A DNA stretch of 64,000 nt from Halicephalobus mephisto (Eukaryota > Nematoda > Chromadorea > Rhabditida > Panagrolaimidae). Both the position numbers and the translations under genes were made by a program. This document shows, one piece after another, positions 11,569-22,854 of this stretch (positions within the stretch are counted from its first letter, which is position 1; every line of letters begins with the position of its first letter). A model generated the notes under the pieces. It was not told the origin of the DNA. It saw nothing but the letters and a program-made list of their open reading frames with translations, and did not search any database. Where the stretch lies: NCBI GenBank assembly GCA_009193035.1, contig SWDT01000067.1:186001-250000 (forward strand). The letters run 5' to 3'.

Positions 11569-12790
11569 AAATTTTTTATACCTTTAATTTCTTTGAAACT
11601 TCGGACAAAATTCTCAAGATTTTAATTTTTTTCAAATTTTTGTTTTAAATTCTAAAAAAAGTCGAAATTTCCTAAAATAATTTTAGCTTTCAAAAATTCT
11701 GGAATTTTCAGTTATCCGGATTTCGTTTTGAATTTTTTCTTTGATCTCTGATCTTTCTCGGTGACTAATTTTTTTCAATCACTATCCAGTAGTTGTTTTA
11801 AACCCAGATTGGTCCACTTGTGTATTTGGTTTAAGGTTACATTTTAACTTTCATTGTCGCCTCTTCCTCATTCCATTTTTTGTCGGGATTTCCTCTTTTT
11901 CCGATTTCAATAATGTCATCGATTTTTTAATTTTAATTTAACAAAATTAAATCCCATATTAAAGGAGATTAATATTTACTGTATTTTTGCAAAACTACAG
12001 TATACCATGTAAAGTCTTAAAAATTAAAGTTTTGAAAAATCGAATTTTTATTTTTTATTTTATCTGAAAAATTATAAAAATTCGTGTTGAGATGAATTTT
12101 TTCTTTTTTATGATATTGTGATTTGGTATTTTCTAAAATCGCAAAAAATGTTAATTTTTTTACTTTTAATCTCAAGTGGAAAGTTTCGAACTTTCGTGTC
12201 AGGACAGTTTTTGAGAATTTTATTTTTTATTACTGTAATTAAAATTTTTTAAATTTTTTGTTTTAAATGGAAAATTTCGAAAATGCACGTAAAAACATTT
12301 TTTTTCAGAAATTCGTCTTTTTTATAATAATGTAGTTTTTAAAGCTCTTATAGGTCTTTTATTTCTTTTTTTTAAGTTTTTATTAGTTTCAGTCCATCGA
12401 TCATGATCAGTTTTCAATTGTTTAGATTTCCTCTGGCCATTTTTATTGATTAATTTATTCTTGATTAATTTACTAAAAAAACTATTTATTTTTCACTAAT
12501 TTAATTTAGAAAAATTATTATTTTTTAAATAACTTAATTTAGAAGATTTTTTTATTAATTTTGTTTTAGAATTTTTTTTTATTAATTTTGTTTTAGAATT
12601 TTTTTTATTAATTTTGTTTTAGAATTTTTTTTATTAATTTTGTTTCAAAAAAAAACTTATTTATCCTTGTTCCAAATCCAGAAACCCATTTGTTTTCTAA
12701 TTTCGGACAAGATTTACAAAATGAAACCTGATCAAACACCTTTATTCAAATCGTTTTATGAATTTATTTTAAAAATTTTTTTCCAGAAAA
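11569..12790. other. AT-rich spacer with a 26-bp array before QSOX
   Basis: 11580-12480 holds A/T runs and no supported gene. 12520-12650 is a tandem array of ttagaattttttttattaattttg, about 26 bp per unit and five copies. The sequence ending in ttttttccag at 12786 is the likely trans-splice acceptor for the QSOX gene. Confidence 0.65.
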
Positions 12791-15700
12791 ATGCTCCTCT
12801 TTTTATTTTTAATTTCGATAATTATCTCTGCGAAATCCGACTATGCAGACTTCGGCACGATCCCTAAGGGTGTGAATCCCACACTGTACGATGCTTCGGA
12901 TGACCCCATCGTCCAACTGGACGAGACTACTTTCAATGATACAGTATTTTGCAACGGTAGAGAAGAATGTCCCAGTTATCTAGTCGAAGTAAATTTTATT
13001 GATTGAAATTTTGTAGAAGTTCTAAATTACTGTAGAAGTTCTAAAATTCTTGAGAATACCGTAGGAATTTCTGATTTTTCAGAATCCAGTAAAAAATTAG
13101 AATCTTTTGGAGTACTGTAAAAGTTTCTAAAATCCTTAAGAATACTGTAGGAATTTCTGGTTTTTCAGAATCCAGTAAAAATTTAGAATCTATTGGAGTA
13201 CTGTAGAAGTTCTAAAATCCTTGAGAATACTGTAAGAATTTCTGATTTTTCAAAATCCAATAAAAATTTAGAATTTTCTGAAATTCTGTGAAAATTTCTA
13301 AAATTTCTAATTTTTCGGAATTTAGTAGGAATTTAGAATCTTTTGGAGTACTGTAGGAAGTTCTAAAATCTCTATTTTTAATTTCTTTAATATTTAAATT
13401 ACTAATTGGAACTATTTAGTTCTATTCTGATTGGTGTGGTCACTGCAGATCCTATGCTTCCCTCTACAAGTCCTTCGCGAAGGATATCAAAGGCTGGAGT
13501 AAAGTCATAAAAATCGCCGCAATGAACTGTGCCGATCCCCTGAATGAAGCGACATGCCGGGCCAACGGGATCATGTACTTTCCTTACATCAAGGTTTGTT
13601 TATTTTAAAATTATTTTTATTTTAAAATTATTTTAATTCTAAATTTATTTTTATTCTAAAATTATTTTAATTCTAAAATTATTTTTTAAATTTATTTTTA
13701 TTCTAAAATTATTTTTATTCTAAAATTATTTTTTTAAATTTATTTTTATTTTAAAATTATTTTAATTTTAAATTTATTTTTTTAAATTTATTTTTATTTT
13801 AAAATTATTTTTACTTCATTTAAATTTTAAAATTTTATTTTATTTAAATTCTAAATTTTAGTTCAAACTTAAATTTTTAATTTATATGAATTATTATTTT
13901 TCCGAATTTGGATTTTGAGATACGAGAAAATTGAAAAATTACGTGGACAAATTGTGAGCAAAAATTCGTTTTTGACTAGATTGTTTATTTTTATTTGATG
14001 GTCAGTCAGTGAATGGGAGAAATTCGTTCATAGAGGACTTAAGGGATCATCCATAGAGGGATTTAGATAGCTTTTTATAATGGGATTCAGTCACAGGAAG
14101 TTCAGGGATCATTTATAGAAGTATTTAGATAGCTTTTTATAATGGGATTCAATTACAGGAAGCTCAGGGATTATCCATAGAAGTATTTAGATGACTTTTT
14201 ATAATGGGATTCAGTCACAGGAAGTTCAGGGGTATATCTAAAACAACTTGAACGTCCAATTCACAGAAATCACTGTGAGGATTCTTAGCTAGAATCTCAA
14301 TAAAAACAGCTGAAATCCAGGCTAATCTGGTAATTTAAAAAATTTATAAAATTTTTTGGGATTTTAAAATTTCCATACAAAGTAAAAAAAATAAATCTGA
14401 CAACTTTTATTTTTTGAATAATCCTAAAATTTTCTTTCAATTTTGAAGATTTTTATTTTTATTTTTTATAATATTGAGATTTTTTATTTTCAGTATTTCC
14501 CTCGGAATTCGTCAGACACTTTCTACGGAGTGAAATTGAGGCCGTACCAATCTGTGTCTGAAATGAGGGATCAAATTACTCAAGTTTTGATCCAAGATTA
14601 TATGATCAACAGATTTCCTGATTGGCCGACTTTCGACGTTTTGGGAGACATATCTACCTATGGAGAACTCTGGCATGGTGCTAAAGATTCTGCGGATTCT
14701 ATGGCGATTATTTTCGAATCAGATCCGAATTCGATGATCGGAGCTCAGTTGCTCCTGGATCTGACGAAATACAGCGATAAACTTCTGGCGAGAAGATGTC
14801 TAAAGGGTCATCCTTTGGTTGATGCTTTGCACATCAACGATTTTCCGACTTTGGCCGTTTTTAGAAGAGGCGAAAGAACACCGGTCTTGATAGCGGAGTT
14901 GAGGAGGCTGTTGTTGACTGAACTGGAGGAGTTCATAACGAATGATCAAGAAAACAAAGAATTAGCATTTAGTAGCAGAAAAAATAAAACTATTAATATT
15001 TGTAATGAAAATCCGGAAAAATGCAGATTACAGTACTACGTGTCGGAGACGGACATGCTCAAGGCGATGAGATATGCCGTTTTCAGAGAAGTCGCCAGGA
15101 ACGGGGGGTACTTGATCGGGGCCAATTTGACGGCTTTGTACAGTTTCATCGACGCTGTTGCTCAGAACTTCCCGACGACTTCCATCGACCCTTCCAACAA
15201 CGATACTGAAATTATTTTGTCCAATTCGTCTAGAGCTAGAGTTGTCTTCACTCACATGAGGGATTTTCTAGATGCACATGGATTGGAAGAACCTTTGTCT
15301 ATAGATGATTGGCAAAGCGAATTTGTCAGAGCTGAAGAGGATCAAGGACATCCCTTCCCGGTGACCGCGGATTGGGATCATTGCAAAGGCACAAGTCCGG
15401 AGTTCAGAGGATACACTTGCGGACTTTGGACCACTTTCCACGCTTTGACTGTGGCCAGCTTCAAAAAAGGCGCAAATGACGTCAGCTACAGACCCCTCCC
15501 GGTCCTCCAGTCCATCCGAGACTGGGTCGGATCGTTCTTCGGATGCGAACATTGCAGAAAACACTTTTTGAAAATGACCACCAGAACCTTCAAAATGGAA
15601 GCCAACGTGAGTTTTTTGTTTTGTTTAATACTTATAAAAATTTTAAAATAAAAACCTGCATATTGCGAGCAAGAACCCGGCAGATTGCTCGGGATATTCT

Positions 15701-17026
15701 ATACCTAAATTTACTAAAATAAAAATACACATATTACGGGCAAAATTCAATTCAATTAGACTATTTCGTACTTAAATTTATTAAAACTAAGGAATTAAAA
15801 TCCGCAATTTGCTTGCAATACTTTCGCAAACCGACTTAGCTGTTTTATAAAATTTTTATTTTATATTTATTTTTTTATATTTATTTTTATATTTATTTAT
15901 TTTTTTATTTATTTTTATTTTTATATGAATTATCTCACAGAACTTCGGTATAGGAAGTGGTCGGTGTCACAACAAATCTTCGTTTTTGATTTTTTTAAAC
16001 AATTTCAAATTAATTTTCTACTTTATCTAATTAAACTTTACTACATTAATCGCATTCGATAATTGAATTACGCATTGTCTAGATTTCAAAATAGAAACAA
16101 AATTTTAAAAACTTAAAAAAACAAGAATTTTTCGAAAATATTGTTATTCAAAAAAACTAATTTCAACTAAACCAACTAATCTGCCTGAAAGTTGCTTGCA
16201 ATATGTAAGTTTTATTGCAAAAATTAATTTTAGAATTTAGTTTTCAAACAAACGTGAACCTAAAAAAGTACTTTTTTAATTTCTTTTTATTAAAATTGAT
16301 TTTTTTTTATAAATAAGAACTAGGGTTGTTATTTTTTTCGTCATTATTCCCAAAACTCTCTTTAAAAAAGTATGTAAAAATTTGTTTTATATATTCTTTT
16401 TTTGGAGATCAGCAGTCGGATTATTTTTCTCTGTCCGTTTCCAAAGAAAAAATATATAAAAAAATTTTTACATAATTTTTTAAAGAAAAAATATATAAAA
16501 AAATTTTACATACTTTTTTAAAGAAAAAATATATAAAAAAATTTTTACATACTTTTTTAAAGAGAGTTTTGGGAATAATGACGAAAAAATAACAACCCTA
16601 ATACTTTTATTCCTATATCGCACAATCAAATTTTACAACAAATTTACAATTTAAATTTAAATAATTTAATTCTAATTGTCGTTTCCTTTGATCCAGCTTT
16701 CCAGTTGGATTCGTGCGTAGGGGGCAGCACGGGTTGGAGAGAAATTGTGCTTCGCGAAACAACCCTAATAAAAACCTTAAAATTAATTTGAATTTTAGGT
16801 CCGAAGATCAGAAGACGTGTTCCTCTACCTTTGGAGGGCCCACAACATCGTCAACGCGAGGTTGAAAGGAAGAGACACCGAAGACCCCAAGTTCCCCAAG
16901 TACCAGTTTCCTCCTCTTTTCCTTTGTCCAGAATGCCACAGTAATAAGGGCAGAATGAGCGAACAAGAAGTCCAACATTATCTTCTGGATTACTACTCCA
17001 GAATCCGACCTGTTTCAAAAATCTGA
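12791..17026 (+). CDS. Quiescin sulfhydryl oxidase (QSOX)
   Basis: Exons 12791-12988, 13420-13593, 14494-15606 and 16799-17026, all phase 0, encode 570 aa. The start lies four bases after a ttttttccag acceptor. Residues 1-15 form a signal peptide. A thioredoxin domain carries the redox pair WCGHC at the start of exon 2, followed by FPYIKYFP. A second, CxxC-free thioredoxin-like region follows, then the Erv/ALR domain with CEHC at the end of exon 3 and WRAHNIVNARL in exon 4, plus the C-terminal LCPEC pair. QSOX introduces disulfides into secreted proteins in the ER/Golgi and passes electrons to oxygen through FAD bound in the Erv domain. All catalytic motifs are intact. The last intron (1192 bp) carries a MITE and the third intron carries tandem repeats. 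Confidence 0.95.
13594..14493. repeat. QSOX intron 2 repeats
   Basis: 13600-13860 is built of short ttatttttattctaaaatta units. 14040-14240 is a 62-bp tandem repeat of about three copies: atttagatag-type starts at 14061, 14123 and 14185, each followed by tttttataatgggattca and acaggaag. Confidence 0.8.
16321..16600. mobile_element. 280-bp MITE with long TIRs, TA ends (Tc1/mariner-like)
   Basis: The left end TAGGGTTGTTATTTTTTTCG is mirrored by the right end CGAAAAAATAACAACCCTA, and the inverted match continues inward through the phrase cattattcccaaaactctcttta and the A/T tract, about 75 bp. TA flanks both ends, fitting the Tc1/mariner target duplication. Inside, a ~36-bp piece (tttttaaagaaaaaatatataaaaaaa) is triplicated on the right. 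There is no coding capacity. A lone TIR end, aacaaccctaata, recurs at about 16758. Confidence 0.85.
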
Positions 17027-17309
17027 AGTCGTCCCGCAGAGCCCAGTCTTGCCCGGTTTTGTCCAGTTTTATTTTTCACTTTCATCTTAGTTCAAATTGC
17101 TTTACCAAAATTATTTTTTACATTCAATAAAAAGTTAACAAATCTATTTTTTTACATGTTTACGAAATTGAAAATTAAGTTTTTATATTTAATGAAAAAC
17201 TGATCTTTTAAATTTAAGAAAAAAATCACTTTTGCGTTTATTAAAAACTTTAAAAGTTAATTTTTTTCTATTGCAGTAACATGTTTTGTAAATTTGTATT
17301 TTATGGTTT

Positions 17310-17630
17310 TATCGTCTGTGAGTCCGTCTCCTGTAGATTCTTCTCCTGTAACCTCGTCTTCTGTAAGTTCTTCTTTTATAGTTTTGCCTCCTGTAACCTC
17401 TTCTTCTGTAGTTTCGTCTTCTGTAAGTTCTTCTTTTATAGTTTTGCCTCCTGTAGCCTCTTATTTTGTAACTTCGTCTTCTGTAGCCTCCTCTTCTGTA
17501 GGTTCGTTTCCAGTAACCTCTTCTTCTGTAAGTCCGTCTTCTGTAGCCTCTTATTTTGTAACTTCGTCTTCTGTAGCCTCCTCTTCTGTAACCTCGTCTT
17601 CTAGTTTTTCGTATTCTGTATTTTCTTTTT
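17310..17630 (-). repeat. Purine-rich minisatellite at the 3' end of the Tyr-rich gene
   Basis: On the minus strand, units such as AGAAGACGAAGTTACAAAAT and GGAGGCTACAGAAGACG repeat in 15-, 18- and 30-base steps. The stop codon of the neighbouring gene at 17551-17553 falls inside the array. One other minus frame stays open through the whole array and reads as Tyr/Arg repeats (see findings). Confidence 0.8.
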
Positions 17631-18010
17631 GGTAGTAATCATGACATTGATGGGAGTGTTTGTGAAGAGATATGATAAGGACTTCTTTTTTTATACTATA
17701 ATTATTCATCTGAGGCCCATAGTATCTATAATATTTATAATATCCATAATGTCCATAATATCCATGATATCTAGGATATCCATAGTACCCAGGATATCCA
17801 TAGTATCCATATGTTGAAGGATAGATGTAATGTGCTGCCATTCTCATTTGTGGACCAAAGTGAATTCTTCGGCGGACTCTGGAAATTTATCTGTTTCCAA
17901 AGATATTTAAAATTCTTGATCTTTATTAATTTCCGAAAATCTCACCTTAGACTTTCCGCAGTAACCAGAATAGTTCCATAGACAGAAATTAAAAAATCTA
18001 GTTTGACCAT
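17551..18010 (-). CDS. Secreted Tyr/Gly-rich low-complexity protein (paralog A)
   Basis: Exons 18010-17946 and 17878-17551 encode 130 aa (67-bp intron, phase 2). An N-terminal signal-like segment (MVKLDFLISVYGTILVTA) is followed by VRRR and then a run of YGYYGYPGYYGYPRYHGYYG type. The tail is charged (EDEVTEEEATEDEVTK). The gene at 19876-20562 is a paralog: the first exon has the same length (65 nt) and phase, RR and YGPQ motifs sit at matching places, and the upstream sequences are homologous. Such proteins in nematodes are often cuticle, eggshell or antimicrobial-like secreted products (caenacin/YARP-like by composition). No function can be assigned. A TATA box lies 37-46 bases before the ATG. 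Confidence 0.75.
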
Positions 18011-18046
18011 TTTTAAGGAAATGAACTAGTAAAGACAACATGGGTT

Positions 18047-18200
18047 CTTTTATATGGGTCTTTCTTGATTTGAAATTACAAATTATTTCGGACAAATTAA
18101 GTACTTGTGAAAGTAATGTTTGTGATCAACACTACTAAAGTTATAAACATGACATTGAAATTTCGGTAAATGAACGGGTGGAGTGAATTGAAGTAAATAG
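18047..18200 (-). promoter_or_regulatory. TATA box and conserved promoter of paralog A
   Basis: CATATAAAAG occupies 18056-18047 on the minus strand. The region out to about 18200 shares ordered blocks with the promoter of paralog B (20605-20770): acaaatt.tttcggacaaat.aagta, tgatcaac, tgacattgaaa and acgggtggagtgaat. Conservation beyond the coding region shows the duplication included control DNA. Confidence 0.7.
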
Positions 18201-18658
18201 ACCAGCAAAAAGGTGTAAAAAGATTAAAATATAATTTTTATAGAGAGAAAAAGTGATCATGTGACATTCCTGTTTCAGACTTTTCTTTTCCCAGAATTAG
18301 ATACTTTTGTTCCATATCAATAATTTTGAAAATCAAAAATAATGCTAAATTTGAAATTTTGGACTTGAACGATAAGCATTTAATCCTTATAATTATTTCG
18401 AAAATAATTCGTAATCAGATCTAACTAGACATAACCTCTACATAAGAGCTGTTAACTATGGTATCCATATCTTAGATTAGAATTGAAAATAATTGATGAT
18501 AGGATTATAATCCGAAAAGAATTTATTCTAATTGGATAGAATTAACATGTGCATATTTTTTAAATTGTAAACAGAACTGATTCGATCTTGTTGATTATGT
18601 GCACTCACAGTTAGCTTTCATTGGATTTTAATTCTACAATATCTCCCAAAATGAAGTA

Positions 18659-18772
18659 TTAACACGTTCGTGCCAATGTGAGCCACATATGGCTCATAAA
18701 AAAACAAAAAAAAATAACTCTCTGTCCAAACGGATAGTCGTTCAAAAATTGCCGCTGTCGAGAACGTGTTAA
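18659..18772. mobile_element. 114-bp piggyBac-type MITE, TTAA-flanked
   Basis: Ends are TTAACACGTTCGTGCC at the left and CGAGAACGTGTTAA at the right. The TTAA target duplication, CACGTT/AACGTG inverted ends and the absence of coding DNA fit a non-autonomous piggyBac element. It sits between the promoter of paralog A and the minisatellite. Confidence 0.75.
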
Positions 18773-19107
18773 TTTATTATCGTGAGCGAAGAATCCCCCG
18801 AATCTGGATGTCAACTTTTGGTAGATAGTACTCAATGAGCTACCGAATATGTTTATCGATCTTTTTAGATTCGAGGTTATGAATTTATATCAAAATTATT
18901 TCATCTTGAAAAAATTGAAATTTATGTTACCTTAGTTGGGCTTTTGGAGGCTTTTGAAACGAATCTGTTGCTATTTTCAGATAACTCTGAGGTTGAATTG
19001 TGTGAAACAAGAGTTTCAATTTTTTATTTTTTTTTTAAACTTGTTATTAATTTTTAGTTTTTGTTGAACAAAGTGACCTATCCGGATCCTGAATTTCAGA
19101 AGGTGCT

Positions 19108-19480
19108 GAAAATTTCAGAAGGTTTCGATCAAAGAAGCACAATTTTAGGAAATTTCAATCGAAGAAGCACAATTTTAGAAGGTTTCGATCAAAGAAGCAC
19201 AATTTTAGAAGGTTTTAATCGAAGAAGCACAATTCCAGAAGGTTTCAATCGAAGAAGCACAATTTTAGAAAGTTTTAATCGAAGAAGCACAATTCCAGAA
19301 AGTTTCAATCGAAGAAGCACAATTCCAGAAAGTTTCAATCGAAGAAGCACAATTCCAGAAGGTTTCGATCGAAGAAGCACAATTCCAGAAAGTTTCAATC
19401 GAAGAAGCACAATTCCAGAAGGTTTCTATCGAAGAAGCACAATTCCAGAAAGTTTCGATCGAAGAAGCACAATTCCAGAT
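19108..19480 (+). repeat. 30-bp minisatellite, about 12-13 copies, open in frame
   Basis: The unit aattccagaaagtttcaatc gaagaagcac repeats every 30 bases with few changes. As 30 is divisible by three, the plus strand stays open (146 codons, 10-residue repeat RRSTIPESFN). There is no ATG start, only a possible acceptor (tttttag at about 19056). It is most likely a non-coding minisatellite, though an exon of an unseen gene cannot be excluded. The flanks 18773-19107 and 19481-19875 show no gene. Confidence 0.8.
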
Positions 19481-19875
19481 GTAGTTTTGTCTGTTCTGTA
19501 ACTAAATATTTTTCACAATGCTCTGAAAATTTTGATTTTTTGGATTCTAGATTTGACAAAGGTCGACTTATTTTTTTTATTGATTTTGACCGGTTTTTAA
19601 GTAATGAAAATGACTTTTTGGAAAAGTCATTTTGAATAATTTTATAATTTTATATGGAATTTTAAAAATTAGATAAATTTTTATTTTTTATAAAATATGT
19701 TAAAATTGGAACAGAAATGTCATGAAACGAGATCTAACAAGTATTAAAACTTCATTTTTTACATTTAATAACGAATTAAAAATCAAATGTTGTATTTATT
19801 AAAAAAAACAAATAAATTTTTACATTTAAAAAATTACATTTTTTTTCATTTTATAAAACATTAAAAATCAGTTTT

Positions 19876-20562
19876 TCAACCCCTGAAGTACCCTCCGATT
19901 TTCTGTGGAGGTGGTGGTGGTGGGGGTTCTGCTTTGGGTTCTGGTTCTGGTTCCGGTGCTGGTGCCGGTGGAGGAGGAGGAGCAGCAACATGGGGTTCAG
20001 GTTCGGGTTCTGGTGCAGGTGGGGGTGGAGGAGGTGCTCGTGGAGGCATTGCATAACTATTTCCTCCACCTCCCATGCCATAATTATTTGCTTGAGGTCC
20101 ATACCCTCCTCCATGTCCTTTGTATCCTCCCATACCAGGACCATATCCTCCTCCATGTCCTTTATATCCTCCCATCCCATGTCCAAATCCTTGTCCTCCA
20201 CCAAATCCTTGTCCACCACTAAATCCTTGTCCTCCTCCAAATCCATCATTCATTCCAAATCCACCCATTCCCATCTGCGGACCATAGTGGCTTCCTCCTC
20301 CGCCCATATAGCTTCCTCGACGGAATCTAAAAATTTCTCCATAAACAAATTCCAAAAATTCATCCAATTTCCAAACTCCTAAAATTCCATTTTCAAAACC
20401 CCACAACAATAAAAAAATCTTTAAAACCCATCTATAAACTTGTATATATTCCAAAACTTAAAATTAAAAACTCTTTATTAATCCCTGAAAATCTAACCTT
20501 TCACTTCCCGCAGTCGCCAGAATAGCTCCACATATAGAAACCAAAAAACACAGCCTCATCAT
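19876..20562 (-). CDS. Secreted Gly/Pro-rich low-complexity protein (paralog B)
   Basis: Exons 20562-20498 and 20326-19876 encode 171 aa (phase 2). The signal peptide is MMRLCFLVSICGAILATAGS. Then follow FRRGSYMGGGGSHYGPQ, a Gly-rich part with GGQGFGGGQGFG and MGGYKGHGGGYGP repeats, and a Pro/Glu-rich tail (APEPEPEPHVAAPPPPP) ending GGYFRG. Gene structure and promoter match paralog A at 17551-18010, but the repeat content has diverged to Gly/Pro. A structural or antimicrobial-like secreted product is plausible; the function is unknown. Minus-strand CGTATAAAAGG at 20615-20605 is the TATA box. The 3' end lies 313 bases from the minisatellite. Confidence 0.8.
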
Positions 20563-20604
20563 TTTGGAACAAATCAACTACTACTTAGACCAATTGACAT
20601 GACT

Positions 20605-20770
20605 CCTTTTATACGAGTTCTTTTGACTTGAGACGACAAATTGTTTTGGACAAATCAAGTAGCAGTGGGCGGAATGACTGATCAACGTTGCCCAAGTCAT
20701 GAACACGTCATTGAAACTTCCCCAAATGGACGGGTGGAGTGAATCGAAATAAATGGATCAACAAAAAATA
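20605..20770 (-). promoter_or_regulatory. TATA box and conserved promoter of paralog B
   Basis: CGTATAAAAGG is at 20615-20605, followed upstream by the blocks shared with paralog A (ttggacaaatcaagtagca, tgatcaacgtt, gtcattgaaac, acgggtggagtgaat). The TATA element and shared control DNA argue that this gene is transcribed independently of the TAF6 gene upstream. Confidence 0.65.
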
Positions 20771-20853
20771 CAAAAAGAATTGAGATCAAAAATTTAAGAA
20801 CAGAAAGAGTCGGCAGGAGACTTAAGTGAAAGAACAATAAAAACGATAAAACT

Positions 20854-22654
20854 TTAATAATATTGTTGTGGACGTTGTCGACTTTCCAGTGATATCGATC
20901 TAAAAAATCAAAATTAATTTAAAAATCACAAAATTCCATAAAAATTCATAAAACTCACTCATAAATCTCATCTCCGTAAGGTCCAAAAACCAAACGACAA
21001 TGTTCCAGGCTTTTTTCCGGCATTCTATCAGAGTTAACGTAATCTTTCATCAATCGAACAATAAGATCAGACAATCTTTGCCTTCCGAACTGTTCAGGGT
21101 CGTTTTCTGGCCTTCCTTTCAACGCACCAGCTCTACTTTGACTTTTCGACAACACAGTTTTGATAATTCCCAAATTAGGAAATATAATATTCTCCACCGC
21201 CTCATATCCAAAAAGATTAATCGCATGTACAACTGCATATAAAGAAGGAATGGAAGGATCTGGTTGTTGAAAAATCTTCGAGAAAACTCTGAATAATCTT
21301 ATTCTAACTTGTGGCAATTTATATTTCCTAAAAAAATAAATTAAAAAAAGTTATTTAAACAAAACCCACATTAAAATTTTATATAACAATTTTCTACAAT
21401 AATCTCTCAAAGTCCAAGATGGTTGTTCTTTCAATCCTTCTATTCCAATCGACCGAATAACCAAACACGACGTAATAGCCGGAATAATCTCATGCAGCTA
21501 AAAACAGTCTATTATTTAAATTATTCCAAAAAACCATACATATTTCTCTAGGTTAATATTAGGATTCAGTATCAGAGAATCAATAATCCTCAAAAGATAT
21601 ATCAAAAAAGCCACATTTTCCTGAATCAAATTACATCTCACACCTTCTGCAAAAGCGTTCGAAAACCTCGGAACTAATACTTGTAGTCCAGGATCCGATC
21701 TCAACGTAGCCAAAGCTGTATTTCTTTTGCTTTCCTCCGCACACATAACCGTCTCCATTATTTCTTTGAAAAAAATCTGCTGCTCAAGAGGCACTGTATG
21801 AGTCGTTGCCGTCTTCACTTGGACATGTTCATTTTTCGGCACTTTTTTAGCCATTTCCTTCAGTATCAGAGTATGAGATAACTGAGATTCTTCTACGTTC
21901 TTCTTTTCATCTTTCTTAACATTATCTGACTCCTTTAGAGGGTTTTCTGGAATAGCTGGTTGAACACCATCAATGACTAGCCAATGAGGAGTGACTACAA
22001 CATCTGCTTCATACATCTCATTGATTGGATCAACTTTTAGATCGGTAACTTCAAACATGTTCGGCGCTTTTTCAATGGTAATCTTGGACTTAGGCTTAAC
22101 CCGTCTTGCAGCTTCAGCTTCAAACCCGATCATAGTCTAAACGGTCGTTATTAAACGACAAAAATCTTAAAACAATTAACATACTCCAACTCCAAGATCC
22201 CTCAGTGCAATCCTTACATCCTCCATCTGCATTTCAGTCCTAGCACAGGCGATTTGGTTGTCTTTGGCGTACAGTAAGGCCATTCTCAAGGCATAATTGA
22301 CGTGGCATAATATAGATTCTGCTATTTGGTCAGAAACCGATCCAACTTGCAGATCTTCGGCAATCGACTAAAATAATTAAATCTTTAAGTTTGGCATATA
22401 TTAAAAAGTGCAAATAAATACTGTGAAGTTGTTTCGATACAAATCCCCGATTTCTCAACTTTTAGAATTTAAATAAAATAAAAGACAGCCAGTGGATTTT
22501 GATCGTGATTTATGAAATATGCTAGTATTTCCATTCTCTTCCTTGAGAAGAGGAGAAATTCAAAAAGTTACTTTTAATTGTAAAACTAGTTAACACTTAC
22601 TTTAACAAACTCATTATCGAACACTACTGGAGTCGAAGCGTTGTCCAGTTGCAT
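20854..22654 (-). CDS. TFIID subunit TAF6
   Basis: Six exons (22654-22601, 22367-22185, 22136-21540, 21497-21370, 21327-20959, 20899-20854) give 458 aa with every phase matching. Residues 14-78 form the histone fold (EFVKSIAEDLQVG ... TEMQMEDVRIALRDLGV), which pairs with TAF9. HWLVIDGVQPAIPENP at about residues 130-145 is the family signature between the fold and the HEAT domain. VLVPRFSNAFAEGVRCNLIQ and LHEIIPAITSCLV are the TAF6C HEAT repeats. The last exon adds 14 residues after a donor that hides a false stop (GA|GTGAGT). The ATG lies seven bases after a TTTGTTTAG acceptor and 200 bases after the stop of the signal peptidase gene, which suggests an operon position. Confidence 0.93.
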
Positions 22655-22690
22655 GAGAGATCTAAACAAATATTAAAAAACCAAAAAACA

Positions 22691-22696
22691 AAGATA
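22691..22696 (-). promoter_or_regulatory. Possible Ur element (UAYYUU) upstream of the TAF6 trans-splice site
   Basis: Minus-strand TATCTT matches the UAYYUU motif that marks SL2 sites in C. elegans operons. It lies about 30 bases upstream of the acceptor TTTGTTTAG (22661-22662). The match is short and could be chance. Confidence 0.3.
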
Positions 22697-22854
22697 TTTG
22701 TGGATTTCAACCGACATGTTATCTCGGATATATCTAGCAGAATCCCCTTTCTATAAACATTCAATAAATTAAGGATAAATACCCCGAAAAGGGAAGCAAC
22801 AATAATACGCAGTAAAAGCCGAATCGAACAGGAATAATTTCAAAAGCAGCTAGA

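Noticed and set aside
17294..17635. Plus-strand Ser/Val/Thr-rich ORFs (TSSSVASSSV repeats) over the minisatellite
   Set aside because: They are antisense to the minus-strand array of gene A. Any repeat with a period divisible by three is open in many frames. No start context or splice support.
19061..19501. 146-codon ORF of 10-residue RRSTIPESFN repeats as a gene
   Set aside because: It has no ATG, no partner exon and simply follows the 30-bp minisatellite; the opposite strand is open as well. Kept only as a repeat.
19905..20382. Plus-strand ORFs and a His/Asp-rich minus frame over paralog B
   Set aside because: Other frames of a Gly/Pro-rich repeat exon; only the frame with the signal peptide exon is in phase.
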